Shown here one piece after another: positions 17,130 through 26,009 of a stretch of 64,000 nt of DNA. How positions within the stretch are numbered: position 1 is the first letter of the stretch; each line of letters opens with the position of its first letter. Below the pieces are notes generated by a model. The model saw only the letters and a list, made by a program, of their open reading frames with translations, was not told the origin of the DNA and searched no databases. This DNA comes from Bordetella genomosp. 4 (GTDB taxonomy: Bacteria; Pseudomonadota; Gammaproteobacteria; Burkholderiales; Burkholderiaceae_B), in the NCBI RefSeq assembly GCF_002261185.1, contig NZ_NEVQ01000013.1, positions 496,001-560,000 on the forward strand. The letters are read 5' to 3'. The position numbers and the translations under genes are program-made.

Positions 17130-18413
17130 TCAACCGAATACACGCGGCAGCCACAGCGCGATGTCCGGGATAAAGGCCAACAGCGCCAACAGCACGAACA
17201 TGGCCAGCACGAACGGCAACGCGCCGACGATGACTGCCGTCATGTTTCCGCTCTTGCGCAGGCTCTGCACCACGAACAGATTCAGGCCCACGGGTGGCGT
17301 AATCAGCGCGGCCTCGACCAGCACGATGATGACGATGCCCAACCAGATCGGGTCATAGCCCAAGGCGATCATGATGGGCGCCACGATGGGAATGGTGGTG
17401 ATCATCATGGACAGCGTTTCCATGAAGCAGCCAAGAACCAGGTAGAACAGAATCACGATCAGCAGCATCCACCCAGGCGACAGGCCGAGCCCGGTGATGG
17501 ATTGCGTCAACGCATCGGTGATCCCCGTGGCTGCCAGAATGAAGTTCAAGAAGCTGGCAGCAATCACGATCAACATGATCATCGCGGTGGAACGCATCGT
17601 GCCTTCGATGGCATCGCGCAACATGGTGAGTGTCAACCGGCCATAGCATGCGGCGAGAACCAATGCGCCGAGTACACCCAAGGCCGCTGCCTCGGTAGGC
17701 GTGGCCAGACCCGCGTAAATAGAGCCGACCACCAGCAGAAAAATCCCCAACGGCGGTGCCAGATGTGTCAGGCTGACAATGCGCTGGCCCCACGTCGCGT
17801 GGATCTTGTGCCCACCCCACGCCGGTTTGATTACGCAAGCGATCACGACAGTCAGCATGAACAATGCTGCCAAGCCCAGGCCCGGGATGATCCCCGCCAA
17901 GTACAGCTTGGGCACCGACGAGTTCGTCAACACGCCGTAGATGACCAGATTGATAGACGGCGGAATCAAGATCCCCAGCGTGCCGCCCGCAGCGAGACTG
18001 CCCAGGAACAGCGGCTCGTTATAGCCGTACTTCTTGATCTGCGGCAATGCGACCGTGCCAACCGTGGCAGCTGTAGCCACGCTGGACCCCGAGGTCGCGG
18101 AAAACAAGGTCGATGCACCGATATTGGCATGCATCAATCCCCCTGGCAGCCACGACAGCCACAGGCTCATCGCGCTATACATGCGTTCGGCAAATCCGGA
18201 ACGCAACAGGATTTCGCCCAACATGATGAACAAGGGAATCGCGACGAGCAGGAATTCGTTATTCGTGCTCCATGAAACCTCGCCCATGGCGCGCGTGAGC
18301 GGCAGCATCGAATACAGCGGGTCCAGGATCAAGCCCAGCACGCCCAACGCCGCACCGACCGGAATCGAAATCCCGATGAGCACCAGCAGCAGTGTCAAAG
18401 CAGTCGTGATCAT
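17130..18413 (-). CDS. TRAP transporter large permease, DctM family
   Basis: A 427-residue, multi-spanning carrier subunit. It carries 'SATSGSSVATAATVGTVALPQIKKYGY', 'AAGGTLGILIPPSINLVIYG' and 'VEAALITPPVGLNLFVV', the three DctM signatures also present in the first TRAP system of this window. Its ATG overlaps the dctQ stop (18410-18413), so translation is coupled. Together with the upstream receptor and DctQ it forms the uptake system of the amidase island. Confidence 0.92.
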   Translation of the reverse strand: MITTALTLLLVLIGISIPVGAALGVLGLILDPLYSMLPLTRAMGEVSWSTNNEFLLVAIPLFIMLGEILLRSGFAERMYSAMSLWLSWLPGGLMHANIGASTLFSATSGSSVATAATVGTVALPQIKKYGYNEPLFLGSLAAGGTLGILIPPSINLVIYGVLTNSSVPKLYLAGIIPGLGLAALFMLTVVIACVIKPAWGGHKIHATWGQRIVSLTHLAPPLGIFLLVVGSIYAGLATPTEAAALGVLGALVLAACYGRLTLTMLRDAIEGTMRSTAMIMLIVIAASFLNFILAATGITDALTQSITGLGLSPGWMLLIVILFYLVLGCFMETLSMMITTIPIVAPIMIALGYDPIWLGIVIIVLVEAALITPPVGLNLFVVQSLRKSGNMTAVIVGALPFVLAMFVLLALLAFIPDIALWLPRVFG

Positions 18414-19030
18414 GCTGCATCCCCTTTCACCATACGCTCGCCGGCGGCGGCTTCTTCCTCTGCCTCTTCTTGCGTTGAGCGCACGCCGCAGATGGATTTA
18501 ACCAACGCGAGATCACCCGTCACCAGCGCCAGCGAGGCACGTACCAGCATCAGGGCCACGGTGATGCACATCCATACCAGCCCGAGCCACCACAAGCCCT
18601 GAGGAATCCAAAGCGGGGTCGCCAACGGCGTGTTCGCAGCGGAACGGCTCGTCCATGAGGTCTGCACGATCTCGAGGGCGTAATACGTCAGATACGCCAT
18701 GAAGACGCCCAGGGCGACCAAGGCAATCCAATCGAGCAAGGCCGATATGCGCACAGGCAAAAACTGATACAGCACATCTACACGCACATTGGCGCGTTGC
18801 AGGGTGGCAAACGCCAAGGCCCACGTCGTGCTGATGGCAAACGCGTAGCTGGACAACTCGTCGGCGCCGCCCGTGGTAAAGCCAAAGAGTTTGCGCGCCA
18901 CGACGTCGAACGAAATCAATAGCACGCTGGCCAGAATGAGCGCGCCCCCAGCCCAGACGGCCGCTCGCGAAAAGGACTCTGCGCAACGCAATAGCCTGCC
19001 CAGAGCACGAAAATGTTCGGATGAGGTCAT
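18410..19030 (-). CDS. TRAP transporter small permease, DctQ family
   Basis: A 206-residue membrane protein with four hydrophobic segments (about residues 22-45, 60-75, 95-115, 142-165) and a longer charged C-terminal tail ('RSTQEEAEEEAAAGE') than the first DctQ in this window. The core motif region 'FDVVARKLFGFTTGGADELSSYAFAISTTWALA' is typical of the family. It overlaps dctM by four bases and is separated from dctP by 177 bases that contain a strong hairpin. Confidence 0.88.
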   Translation of the reverse strand: MTSSEHFRALGRLLRCAESFSRAAVWAGGALILASVLLISFDVVARKLFGFTTGGADELSSYAFAISTTWALAFATLQRANVRVDVLYQFLPVRISALLDWIALVALGVFMAYLTYYALEIVQTSWTSRSAANTPLATPLWIPQGLWWLGLVWMCITVALMLVRASLALVTGDLALVKSICGVRSTQEEAEEEAAAGERMVKGDAA

Positions 19031-19158
19031 AAATATCTACCTTCGTTGCCGCGCATCAGCACGAACGTCGCCTCACGTGCGATGCACGGCGTGTATTGCG
19101 ATGATGGCGTACCTGTTGTGCGCGATCATCTGAACGATGTGTCACCATCGTTTGACGG

Positions 19159-19198
19159 CATGACTACCCGCAGCGCCAGGCGCTTTCAGGTAGTCATG
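19159..19198 (-). promoter_or_regulatory. Hairpin between dctP and dctQ (processing or attenuation site)
   Basis: CATGACTACC pairs with GGTAGTCATG (10 bp) and encloses AGCGCC/GGCGCT (6 bp). It begins 9 bases after the dctP stop on the minus strand. There is no T-run. Such hairpins after binding-protein genes usually protect the upstream mRNA or attenuate the permease genes. Confidence 0.6.
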
Positions 19199-19207
19199 TA
19201 TCAGCCA

Positions 19208-20254
19208 TTACTTCTTGGCCACGACGCCCAACTCTTTGCCTATGGTCGCGTTGAAATCCTCGACGCATTGCGCCGAGCAGCGTGCCGCCCATTTCGGCAA
19301 CACGGCTTCGGCCAGGACTTTCTTCAGCAATTCGCGGTCAGCGTCGGTAGGCTGGACCAGCACCATCTTGCCCTTGACGGGATACGGGCATGCGGCTGCG
19401 CCCGTATTGCAGTCATAGCCTTCTTGCGTCTGACGGGCGGCCGCGTCCCAGATGTCGTCCACCAATTTGTCGATGTTGGTCTGCAGGAACGTCTGCACCT
19501 TGGGATCGAGCTTGTCCCAGGCTTTTTGGTTTACCGCATGAATCTGTTGATTCCAGTTGATAGGCAAGGCATACAGATGCGTGGACACCTCGTACCATTT
19601 CGCAGAATAGCCGGACAGCGAGCCGGTGATCGCGCAATCCACCACCTTGTTTTGCAGCGCAGGAACGACCTCGCCAAACGCCATGGTGACGCTGGAGCCA
19701 CCCAGCGCCTGTACGAATTCGGCCGTCGTGCGGCTGCTGGTGCGAACCTTTTTGCCTTTGATGTCAGCCAGGCTCTTAATGTCGGCATTGCAGAACAGTA
19801 CTTGACCAGGATAGGTCGAGATGCCCAGCAGCTTGACGTTGGCGCCCTCGCCATAGACCTTGGCGTAGACCGGCTCGAAGGCATTCGTCACCGCGCGCGC
19901 GGTTTTGACATCGGGGGCCAGGCCAGCCAGGTCGATCGCCTCGTTGATCGGATTGTCGGTGGCAAAGTAAGACAGCGTGGCAGTGCCGAACTCGATCACG
20001 CCCTGCGACATCAGGCGCAACAACTCGGGGCCTTTCAAGCCCATTTCGTTAAAGCCTTTGATATCTGCCGTCACCTGGCCTTTGGAAAGCTCGGGAACGG
20101 TCTTGGTCCAGAATGGTTTTTCGTAGTCGTTGTAGGCAGTCAGGTTGCTCAGGCCACCGACGACTTTCAAATGCGTCTTGGGCAGATCCTGAGCATGTGC
20201 GGCAGTGGCCAACAACGCTGCGGCGATGGCAGCTGAGATCAACGGCTTCTTCAT
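19208..20254 (-). CDS. TRAP transporter solute-binding protein, DctP family
   Basis: A 348-residue periplasmic receptor with signal peptide MKKPLISAAIAAALLATAAHA (cleavage near residue 21). DctP-type sequence includes 'SLADIKGKKVRTSSRTTAEFVQALGGSSVTMAFGEVVPALQNKVVDCAI', where the Arg after 'KKV' is the ligand-binding position. Two extra Cys in 'GYDCNTGAAACPYPVKGKM' and two more in 'KWAARCSAQCVEDF' hint at disulfides, uncommon in the family. The start at 20254 follows AAGGAGAGCC and matches the signal peptide. It is the first TRAP gene after the LysR regulator. Confidence 0.9.
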   Translation of the reverse strand: MKKPLISAAIAAALLATAAHAQDLPKTHLKVVGGLSNLTAYNDYEKPFWTKTVPELSKGQVTADIKGFNEMGLKGPELLRLMSQGVIEFGTATLSYFATDNPINEAIDLAGLAPDVKTARAVTNAFEPVYAKVYGEGANVKLLGISTYPGQVLFCNADIKSLADIKGKKVRTSSRTTAEFVQALGGSSVTMAFGEVVPALQNKVVDCAITGSLSGYSAKWYEVSTHLYALPINWNQQIHAVNQKAWDKLDPKVQTFLQTNIDKLVDDIWDAAARQTQEGYDCNTGAAACPYPVKGKMVLVQPTDADRELLKKVLAEAVLPKWAARCSAQCVEDFNATIGKELGVVAKK

Positions 20255-20419
20255 GGAGGCTCTCCTTGCAGGCGGGATTCGATACGCGCCAGGCCCCGTT
20301 ACCCGATGACGCGCTGCGATCAGCAAAACGACCGCCGCAGACTGTCTGCAGCCGGCCTTGCTCTCGCACGCATTCCACCGGCTGGACGTAACCCTGTCCA
20401 ATCGTAAGTTGCGATGCTG

Positions 20420-20442
20420 AGATATAAATATTTTTTATGTCT
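20420..20442. promoter_or_regulatory. AT-rich 9+9 bp inverted repeat before dctP
   Basis: AGATATAAA-TATTT-TTTATGTCT has one mismatch between its arms and lies about 165 bases upstream of the receptor ATG, in the 409-bp gap after lysR. It contains the T-N11-A pattern (ATAA...TTAT) of LysR-type sites and is the only AT-rich stretch nearby, so it is the likely regulator site and/or promoter. The rest of 20255-20663 shows nothing else I can identify. Confidence 0.45.
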
Positions 20443-20663
20443 ATATCCCGGGCAGAAGGCCGGCTGCCGCAAAGCCAACAACGGCGCGGGTTTGCCGCCA
20501 GCTAGCCCCAAAACGCATCAGCATGTTGGATGCGGATGAACACCCGATCATGCGCAAGGATCAGGGAAAGTCCTAGCCCGTTTGGAACGGCGATTCAACT
20601 CCAACTGCGGTGTCCAACGCTCCGGCAGGTACGTCGGCCCGAGCGATTGCACGGCGAGGAAAA

Positions 20664-21587
20664 TTACGAGCCCACCATCCCGCTCTGCGGCAAGGGCTGC
20701 AATTTGCCTTCGGCCGCTTGCTGCGCCAGCAATGCTATCGTGCGGGCCACATGGCTATCCGGTCCTTGTACCCAGGTCGCGGTGAAGGCCAGATCCGGCA
20801 AGGGATCGGCCTGAACATTCAGGATGCGTAACTCGCCATTGGCGAGCTCTTTATCCAGAAACACGGGCGCGATGACGCTGGTGCCGATGCAATCCAGCGT
20901 CATGCGCACCACCATCGACAGCGAGGCGCTGCCGTACATGCGCGGGGCCTGCACGCCGGCGCGCGTCAACATATCGCGCACCATTTGATATGGCCGGCTG
21001 CTCGAGGGATACGTAATCAGCGGCAGTTTGCCTATGCGCTCCAACGTCAGCGGCTCCGGGCCCAGCGCCAGGCGCGGGCTGGCCACCCATGCCAAGGGAT
21101 ACGCGCACAGCGGCAGATTCTCGAACCGCGGCTCGAGGATCGGTCCCATCAAGAAAGCCAGATCAATCTGGCGCGACGTCAGATGGCTGTGCAGGACCGA
21201 TGTCGTATCGACCTCGATCTGCAGCACCAAGGCCGGATAGGCGGCGTGAACGTGCTCGATCAGCAGCGGCAACCAGGTCTGGACAATGGTCTCGGCTACA
21301 CCCAGACGCAAAGGCCCCCGCATCACGTTCTGTTCGCGTGCCGCCCGCAACATATCGCTGCGCAACTGCAGCATCCGCTCGGCATGTGACAACAGCTCCT
21401 GCCCTTTGCCGGTCAGTGTCACGCCCCGGGCATCGCGTTCAAACAGCCGAACCCCCAGGTCGCCCTCCAACGAGGCGATCCGCTGAGAAATCGCCGGCTG
21501 CGTGGTGTTGAGTTTCTCCGCCGCCGCCCGAAAACTGCCCAGCGTGGATACCCAAAAGAAAGTTTCGATGTTGCGTAGATCGATCAT
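20664..21587 (-). CDS. LysR-family transcriptional regulator
   Basis: A 307-residue LTTR. The N-terminal winged helix is clear ('NIETFFWVSTLGSFRAAAEKLNTTQPAISQRIASLEGDLGVRLFERDARGVTLTGKGQELL', residues about 5-65), followed by the two-lobed effector-binding domain. It is transcribed in line with, and 409 bases upstream of, the TRAP-DUF2848-amidase genes, so it probably controls them, perhaps through the AT-rich site at 20420-20442. The effector is unknown but is likely the TRAP substrate. Confidence 0.9.
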   Translation of the reverse strand: MIDLRNIETFFWVSTLGSFRAAAEKLNTTQPAISQRIASLEGDLGVRLFERDARGVTLTGKGQELLSHAERMLQLRSDMLRAAREQNVMRGPLRLGVAETIVQTWLPLLIEHVHAAYPALVLQIEVDTTSVLHSHLTSRQIDLAFLMGPILEPRFENLPLCAYPLAWVASPRLALGPEPLTLERIGKLPLITYPSSSRPYQMVRDMLTRAGVQAPRMYGSASLSMVVRMTLDCIGTSVIAPVFLDKELANGELRILNVQADPLPDLAFTATWVQGPDSHVARTIALLAQQAAEGKLQPLPQSGMVGS

Positions 21588-21706
21588 GGTCCGCTCATCA
21601 TAGCCGCCGCATCCCTTTCCGAGGGATAGGCGTATTATGTTGCGTTTTATCGAGCCGGCCTTGCGCCGGCTTGCGTTTGCCCTGCATTAAAACCAAGGAG
21701 ACTCGC

Positions 21707-22678
21707 ATGCACCGGGCCGCCGCCGGATCCAGACCGGCAGCTTCGCCATTGCCCTCTGCGCCGCGCGCACCGTCAGCGCGCCCGGTATTGGGCATTGTCC
21801 TGTTGATTTTGTCGGCCTGGACGCTCACCTGCCTGGATGCCAGCGGCAAATGGGTGATGGAGGCAGGCGTGCCCTTGTGGTTTCTATGCTGGGTACGCTA
21901 TATGGTGCATCTGGTGCTGGTGCTGGGGCTGGTGTTGCCCAAACGAGGGATGGGCATTTTACGCAGCACACGCCCGCGCGAGCAGCTCATCCGCGGCGGC
22001 GCGATGCTGTGCGCGACCGCGTCTTTCTTTACCGCGCTGAGCTATATGCCGCAGGCCGAGGCCACGGCCATCAACTTTCTGGCGCCGCTGCTGGTCCTGG
22101 CCTTGGCGCCCTGGGTGCTGAAAGAACCTGCGCGCATGTCGCGTTGGGTGGCGGCCGTAGTGGCGTTCTGTGGTGTGCTGATCATCATCCGCCCCGGTGG
22201 CGGCCTGCATCCATTAGGCGTGCTCTTCGGCCTCTTGACCGCGTGCTGCTTTACCGCGCAATACATCGCCACGCGCCGCATTGCCGGTGACGATCCCTAC
22301 ACCTCGCTGATCTGGAGCGGCGCTGTAGGCTCGGTCTGCCTGACCCTGATGTTGCCCTTGATCCTGCCGGCTGCGCTTCCTGTATTGAGCAATCTGAGCC
22401 CCGGGAATTGGATGCTCCTGATTTCCACGGGGTTCTCGGGCGCGTTGGGCCATCTGCTGCAGATCGGCGCGTACCGCAATGCGGCGGCGTCAACGCTGGC
22501 GCCATTCGTCTACCTGCAGATCGTCAGCGCGACGACAGTGGGTTGGCTGGCCTGGGGACACTTTCCCGATGCGCTGACCTGGCTCGGAATTGCAATCATT
22601 TGCGCCAGCGGTATCGTGACGGGGCTGATTGAATGGCGCCGGGGTCAGACCACTGCACGGCAAGTACGGCAGGCTTGA
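21707..22678 (+). CDS. DMT superfamily transporter, EamA family
   Basis: A 323-residue inner-membrane permease with ten predicted segments in two EamA repeats (about 30-165 and 175-310). Repeat landmarks are 'MLCATASFFTALSYMPQAEATAINFLAPLLVLALAP' and 'GHLLQIGAYRNAAASTLAPFVYLQIVSATTVGWLAWGHFPD', the usual pairs of EamA motifs. It is likely to export or take up a small metabolite; this subtype resembles SAM/amino-acid carriers, but the substrate cannot be read. The ATG at 21707 follows AAGGAGACTCGC; a 25-residue Ala/Pro-rich cytoplasmic N-terminus is unusual. Convergent with the ABC ATPase gene. Confidence 0.85.
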   Translation: MHRAAAGSRPAASPLPSAPRAPSARPVLGIVLLILSAWTLTCLDASGKWVMEAGVPLWFLCWVRYMVHLVLVLGLVLPKRGMGILRSTRPREQLIRGGAMLCATASFFTALSYMPQAEATAINFLAPLLVLALAPWVLKEPARMSRWVAAVVAFCGVLIIIRPGGGLHPLGVLFGLLTACCFTAQYIATRRIAGDDPYTSLIWSGAVGSVCLTLMLPLILPAALPVLSNLSPGNWMLLISTGFSGALGHLLQIGAYRNAAASTLAPFVYLQIVSATTVGWLAWGHFPDALTWLGIAIICASGIVTGLIEWRRGQTTARQVRQA

Positions 22679-22697
22679 TAGCCCTCTGCACAGCCCA

Positions 22698-23372
22698 TCA
22701 AGCGTCGACGACGCGCCCAGCCGAAAGCACCAGTTGCTGGCCACACCGCGAGGCCAGTTGCGGGTCATGGGTGACCAGGATCAACGTCGTCCCGTGCTCG
22801 CGATGCAAATCGAACATGAGGTCTATCACCGTCTCGCCGGTCGCGGCATCGAGACTGCCGGTGGGCTCGTCGGCAAATAACAGATCGGGTTGCACCACAA
22901 ACGCGCGCGCCAGTGATACGCGCTGCTGCTCACCGCCGGACAATGTACGGGGATAGTGATGCAGGCGCTCGCCCAGGCCGACGCGTTGCAACATGCTCTG
23001 TGCAGCCTCTCGCGCCGGCTGGCCGGCGAGTTCTAGTGGCAACATGACATTTTCCAGCGCCGTCAGATTAGGCAGCAACTGGAAAGACTGGAACACGAAC
23101 CCCACGTGCCGGGCGCGCAATTGCGCACGGCCGTCCTCGTCCAGAGAAAACAGGTCTTGCCCTGCCAGCCGGACCGTGCCCGAAGAGGGAACATCCAACC
23201 CCGCCATCAGTCCCAATAAGGTAGATTTACCGGAGCCGGAACTGCCAGTGATCGCCAAAGCGCTGCCGGCAGCCACCGTAAAATCGATATTTTGCAGGAT
23301 CGACAAGGTACCGCCGGCATCGGAAACCTGTTTGCCCAGCCCTGAGACTTCAATCGAGACCTTACTATCCAT
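22698..23372 (-). CDS. ABC transporter ATP-binding protein, YbbA/LolD type
   Basis: A 224-residue ATPase with Walker A 'GSSGSGKST' (about 46-54), Q-loop 'VFQSFQLLPNLTALENV', signature 'LSGGEQQRVSLARAF', Walker B 'LLFADEPTGSLD' and the switch His 'LVTHD'. This is the MacB/LolD/YbbA class, which powers FtsX-like permeases. In E. coli ybbA is also divergent from tesA, but the ybbP permease follows it; here a convergent EamA gene stands in that place, so the partner must be elsewhere. The ATG at 23372 overlaps the esterase ATG on the other strand; a longer start 14 codons upstream is possible. Confidence 0.85.
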   Translation of the reverse strand: MDSKVSIEVSGLGKQVSDAGGTLSILQNIDFTVAAGSALAITGSSGSGKSTLLGLMAGLDVPSSGTVRLAGQDLFSLDEDGRAQLRARHVGFVFQSFQLLPNLTALENVMLPLELAGQPAREAAQSMLQRVGLGERLHHYPRTLSGGEQQRVSLARAFVVQPDLLFADEPTGSLDAATGETVIDLMFDLHREHGTTLILVTHDPQLASRCGQQLVLSAGRVVDA

Positions 23373-24039
23373 GCGTATGCTTTTCCGTTGTTTTGCCATA
23401 GGCGCGTTGGCCATTTCCGCGACAGCCTTCGCTCAGACTCCCAATCCCTCCGCGGGTTCCGCAGAGCACACCTTACTCGTCGTCGGTGACAGCTTGTCGG
23501 CCGAATATGGCCTGACGCGCGGATCCGGTTGGGTGGACCTGCTGGCCAAGCGAATGTCAGAACAATACCCTAACTATCAGGTCGCGAACGCCAGCATCAG
23601 CGGCGACACGACCAGCGGAGGCGTCGCCCGCCTGCCGGCACTGCTGCAGCGCCATCATCCAGATATTGTCGTGATCGAACTGGGCTCGAATGATGCGCTG
23701 CGCGGCCTGTCACTGCAGATGACCGAGCAGAACCTGCGCACGATGACGCAGAGCGCGCAAAAAGCCGGAGCTCAGGTGCTATTGGTAGGCATGCAGATCC
23801 CGCCGAACTATGGCCGGGATTACACCCAGCGCTTTGCCAATGTCTTTCCGACGGTCGCCAAATCCGAGCAAGCTCATCTGGCGCCCTTCCTGATGGAAGG
23901 CATCGCCACGGACCGCACGCAGTTTCAGGCCGATGGCATTCATCCCAACGAACAAGCGCAACCCGCCCTGCTTAAAAACGTATGGGCCGCATTGCGGCCC
24001 ATACTGGAAACAACAAGCAAAACGGCTAAACAGCCCTAG
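23371..24039 (+). CDS. tesA: GDSL arylesterase / lysophospholipase, TesA type
   Basis: A 222-residue secreted SGNH hydrolase with signal peptide ending 'ATAFAQ' near residue 21. The four blocks are present: 'VVGDSLS' (nucleophile S41), 'SGDTTSGG' (oxyanion Gly), 'LGSNDALRG' (Asn) and 'DGIHPNEQAQ' (Asp and His). It hydrolyses thioester, aryl ester or lysophospholipid bonds in the periplasm. Its ATG shares the palindrome CATG with the divergent ATPase start, and its TAG shares CTAG with the convergent ppiD stop, so no intergenic DNA exists on either side. No convincing Shine-Dalgarno precedes the start. The symbol follows from sequence and from the same divergent pairing with ybbA in E. coli. 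Confidence 0.9.
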   Translation: MRMLFRCFAIGALAISATAFAQTPNPSAGSAEHTLLVVGDSLSAEYGLTRGSGWVDLLAKRMSEQYPNYQVANASISGDTTSGGVARLPALLQRHHPDIVVIELGSNDALRGLSLQMTEQNLRTMTQSAQKAGAQVLLVGMQIPPNYGRDYTQRFANVFPTVAKSEQAHLAPFLMEGIATDRTQFQADGIHPNEQAQPALLKNVWAALRPILETTSKTAKQP

Positions 24040-26009
24040 CCTGCGGCCGACTCGGGGTCATCCGACCCCTTGATCGCATTTGCCGCCTCGGGCAGGATCT
24101 TGACCTGATACTGCTCGCGCAGCATTTTCATGATGGCAGCGGACTCGGCATCGCCCCAGGCGGCGCTGAGTTGCCGGCTAAAGAGCTCGGAGTCAGCGGC
24201 CTCGACTTTGCCGGGCTCGACCTTGTCCAGGCGCACCACCACATAATCATTGCCGTCGACAGCCCCTGCATAAGCAGGCACAGGCTGCGAAGGCAAACGC
24301 ATTGCAGCCTGCAACACAGGTGCGGTCAACTGCTGCGGCTGCTCGCGCGTCACAGTGATGCTCGCGCCAAAGCCCTCGGGCAGGCTGGCCGCATCGGCCG
24401 ACCAGGTTTTCAAGGCGTCCTCGCCTGCCTTGCGGGCAGCCTCGGCGGCGCGCTCGTTGGTCAGGCGCTCACGGATGGACTCCGTGACTTTGTCCAGCGG
24501 CGACACGTGTTGCGGCTGAACCTCTGCCACCCGCACGACGAGCAAGGTGTCAGACGAGAGCTCGATCACACCGGAATTCAACTTTTCACGCAGGGTGTCG
24601 TTCGAGAACAGGGATTCACGCACGCGCGGATTGTCCAGCAAGGCCGCATCGCTGCTGGCCGATGCCGGATTCGCACCGACAGTTTTATCCGCAGGCAGCA
24701 AACCCTGGCGAGTAATGCCGCTGACGCTGCGAATCTTCAAGCCCAGCGCATCGGCGGCAGGCTGCAGACTATCGCGCTGGTCATAGACGATCTCGGTCAG
24801 CTTGGTGGCCATCTCTGCAAATCGCGTCGCCGCGATCTGTTTGCGGATCTCGGCCACGATCTCGTCACGGACCTCGGCCAGGGGCTTGGCGCTCGCCGGC
24901 TGGATATCGGTCACCTGGATCACGTGAAAGCCCGACGGGCTCTCGACCACGCCAGAGACTTGGTCCTTGTTCAGGCTGAAAATGGTCTTGTTCAGGTCGC
25001 CGGTCAGCATGCCGGAGGCCATCCATCCCAGATCGCCGCCCTTTTGGGCCGAGCCTGCATCCTGGGAGTTGGCTTTGGCCAGATCAGCAAAGCCGGCGGG
25101 GTTTGCGGCCGCCTGCTGGGCCAACGACTCGGCCTTGGCACGAGCGGCCTGGCGATCCGCATCTGAGGCGCCGGCGGCCACCTGAATCATGATGTGGCTG
25201 GCGCGGCGGCGTTCTGGCTGGCCAAAACGGTTCTTGTTCTGTTCGTAATAGCCGGTGACGTCCTCGTCTTTGACCTGGATGTCTTGCGAGGCGGCCGCCT
25301 CGTCCAGCACCAGGTATTGTGCGGTGACTTGCTCGGGCACGGTCAGCTGCTGCTGATTGGCGTCGTACCAGGTCTTGATGTCCTCGGGGGACACGGAGAC
25401 TTGCGTCCGGTAATCGGCGGCGGCAAAGCGGCGCAACTGCACGGTGCGTTCCTGAGTCAGTGCCGACTCCAGCGACGCCGTCACAGCCGCCGGCGCAGTA
25501 GCGGACTCTGCCACGGGCTGCAGCACGCGCCCGATCGCCAGATCGCTGCGCAAGCCGGCCTCGTACATCGTCGGCGTCATTCCCTGGCTGGCCAACACCT
25601 GGCGGTAGCGCTCAGGCGAGAAACGGCCATTATCCTGAACCTGGGGAATAGAAGCGATGGTATTGCGCAGTGTGCTATCCGAGACTGAAAAGCGGTTGTC
25701 CTGAGCGACCTGGGCCAAGAGGCGCTGGTCGATCAACTGGTTCAACAGCTGCTCACGCATGGCCGGCGTATCCACCAGGGCCGGGTCGTAACGGCTGCCC
25801 AGGCGTTGGCGGAAATTCTCGAGCTGATTGCGGTGCGCGTTGTCGAACTCGCCGCGCGTAATGGGTTGCCCGGCGACCGTGGCCAACTCTGGTTCACGGC
25901 TGATGAAGCTGTCATAGCCCTGGATACCGACCAGGAAAAACGACGGCACGATCAAAATCAGCAGAATGAACTGCATCCAGCGACGGTGATTGCGTATTAG
26001 TTCGAACAT
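24036..26009 (-). CDS. ppiD: Periplasmic folding chaperone / peptidyl-prolyl isomerase PpiD
   Basis: A 657-residue inner-membrane-anchored chaperone at the Sec translocon exit. Residues 1-10 are cytoplasmic, 11-31 form the single anchor ('WMQFILLILIVPSFFLVGIQ'), and about 35-250 are SurA_N-like. A parvulin domain follows from about residue 265 to 360 ('RRASHIMIQVA', 'GGDLGWMASGML', 'SGFHVIQVTD'), then a long SurA-like tail. Size matches PpiD (about 620-650). ATG 26009 follows AAGGATTCC and gives the short N-terminus. Its stop overlaps the tesA stop. The 5' region 26010-26312 is long and structured. Confidence 0.92.
   Translation of the reverse strand: MFELIRNHRRWMQFILLILIVPSFFLVGIQGYDSFISREPELATVAGQPITRGEFDNAHRNQLENFRQRLGSRYDPALVDTPAMREQLLNQLIDQRLLAQVAQDNRFSVSDSTLRNTIASIPQVQDNGRFSPERYRQVLASQGMTPTMYEAGLRSDLAIGRVLQPVAESATAPAAVTASLESALTQERTVQLRRFAAADYRTQVSVSPEDIKTWYDANQQQLTVPEQVTAQYLVLDEAAASQDIQVKDEDVTGYYEQNKNRFGQPERRRASHIMIQVAAGASDADRQAARAKAESLAQQAAANPAGFADLAKANSQDAGSAQKGGDLGWMASGMLTGDLNKTIFSLNKDQVSGVVESPSGFHVIQVTDIQPASAKPLAEVRDEIVAEIRKQIAATRFAEMATKLTEIVYDQRDSLQPAADALGLKIRSVSGITRQGLLPADKTVGANPASASSDAALLDNPRVRESLFSNDTLREKLNSGVIELSSDTLLVVRVAEVQPQHVSPLDKVTESIRERLTNERAAEAARKAGEDALKTWSADAASLPEGFGASITVTREQPQQLTAPVLQAAMRLPSQPVPAYAGAVDGNDYVVVRLDKVEPGKVEAADSELFSRQLSAAWGDAESAAIMKMLREQYQVKILPEAANAIKGSDDPESAAG

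Noticed and set aside
17124-18275. 383-codon plus-strand ORF
   Set aside because: It is antisense to a clear DctM gene and its Gln/Asp/Arg-rich composition is an artefact.
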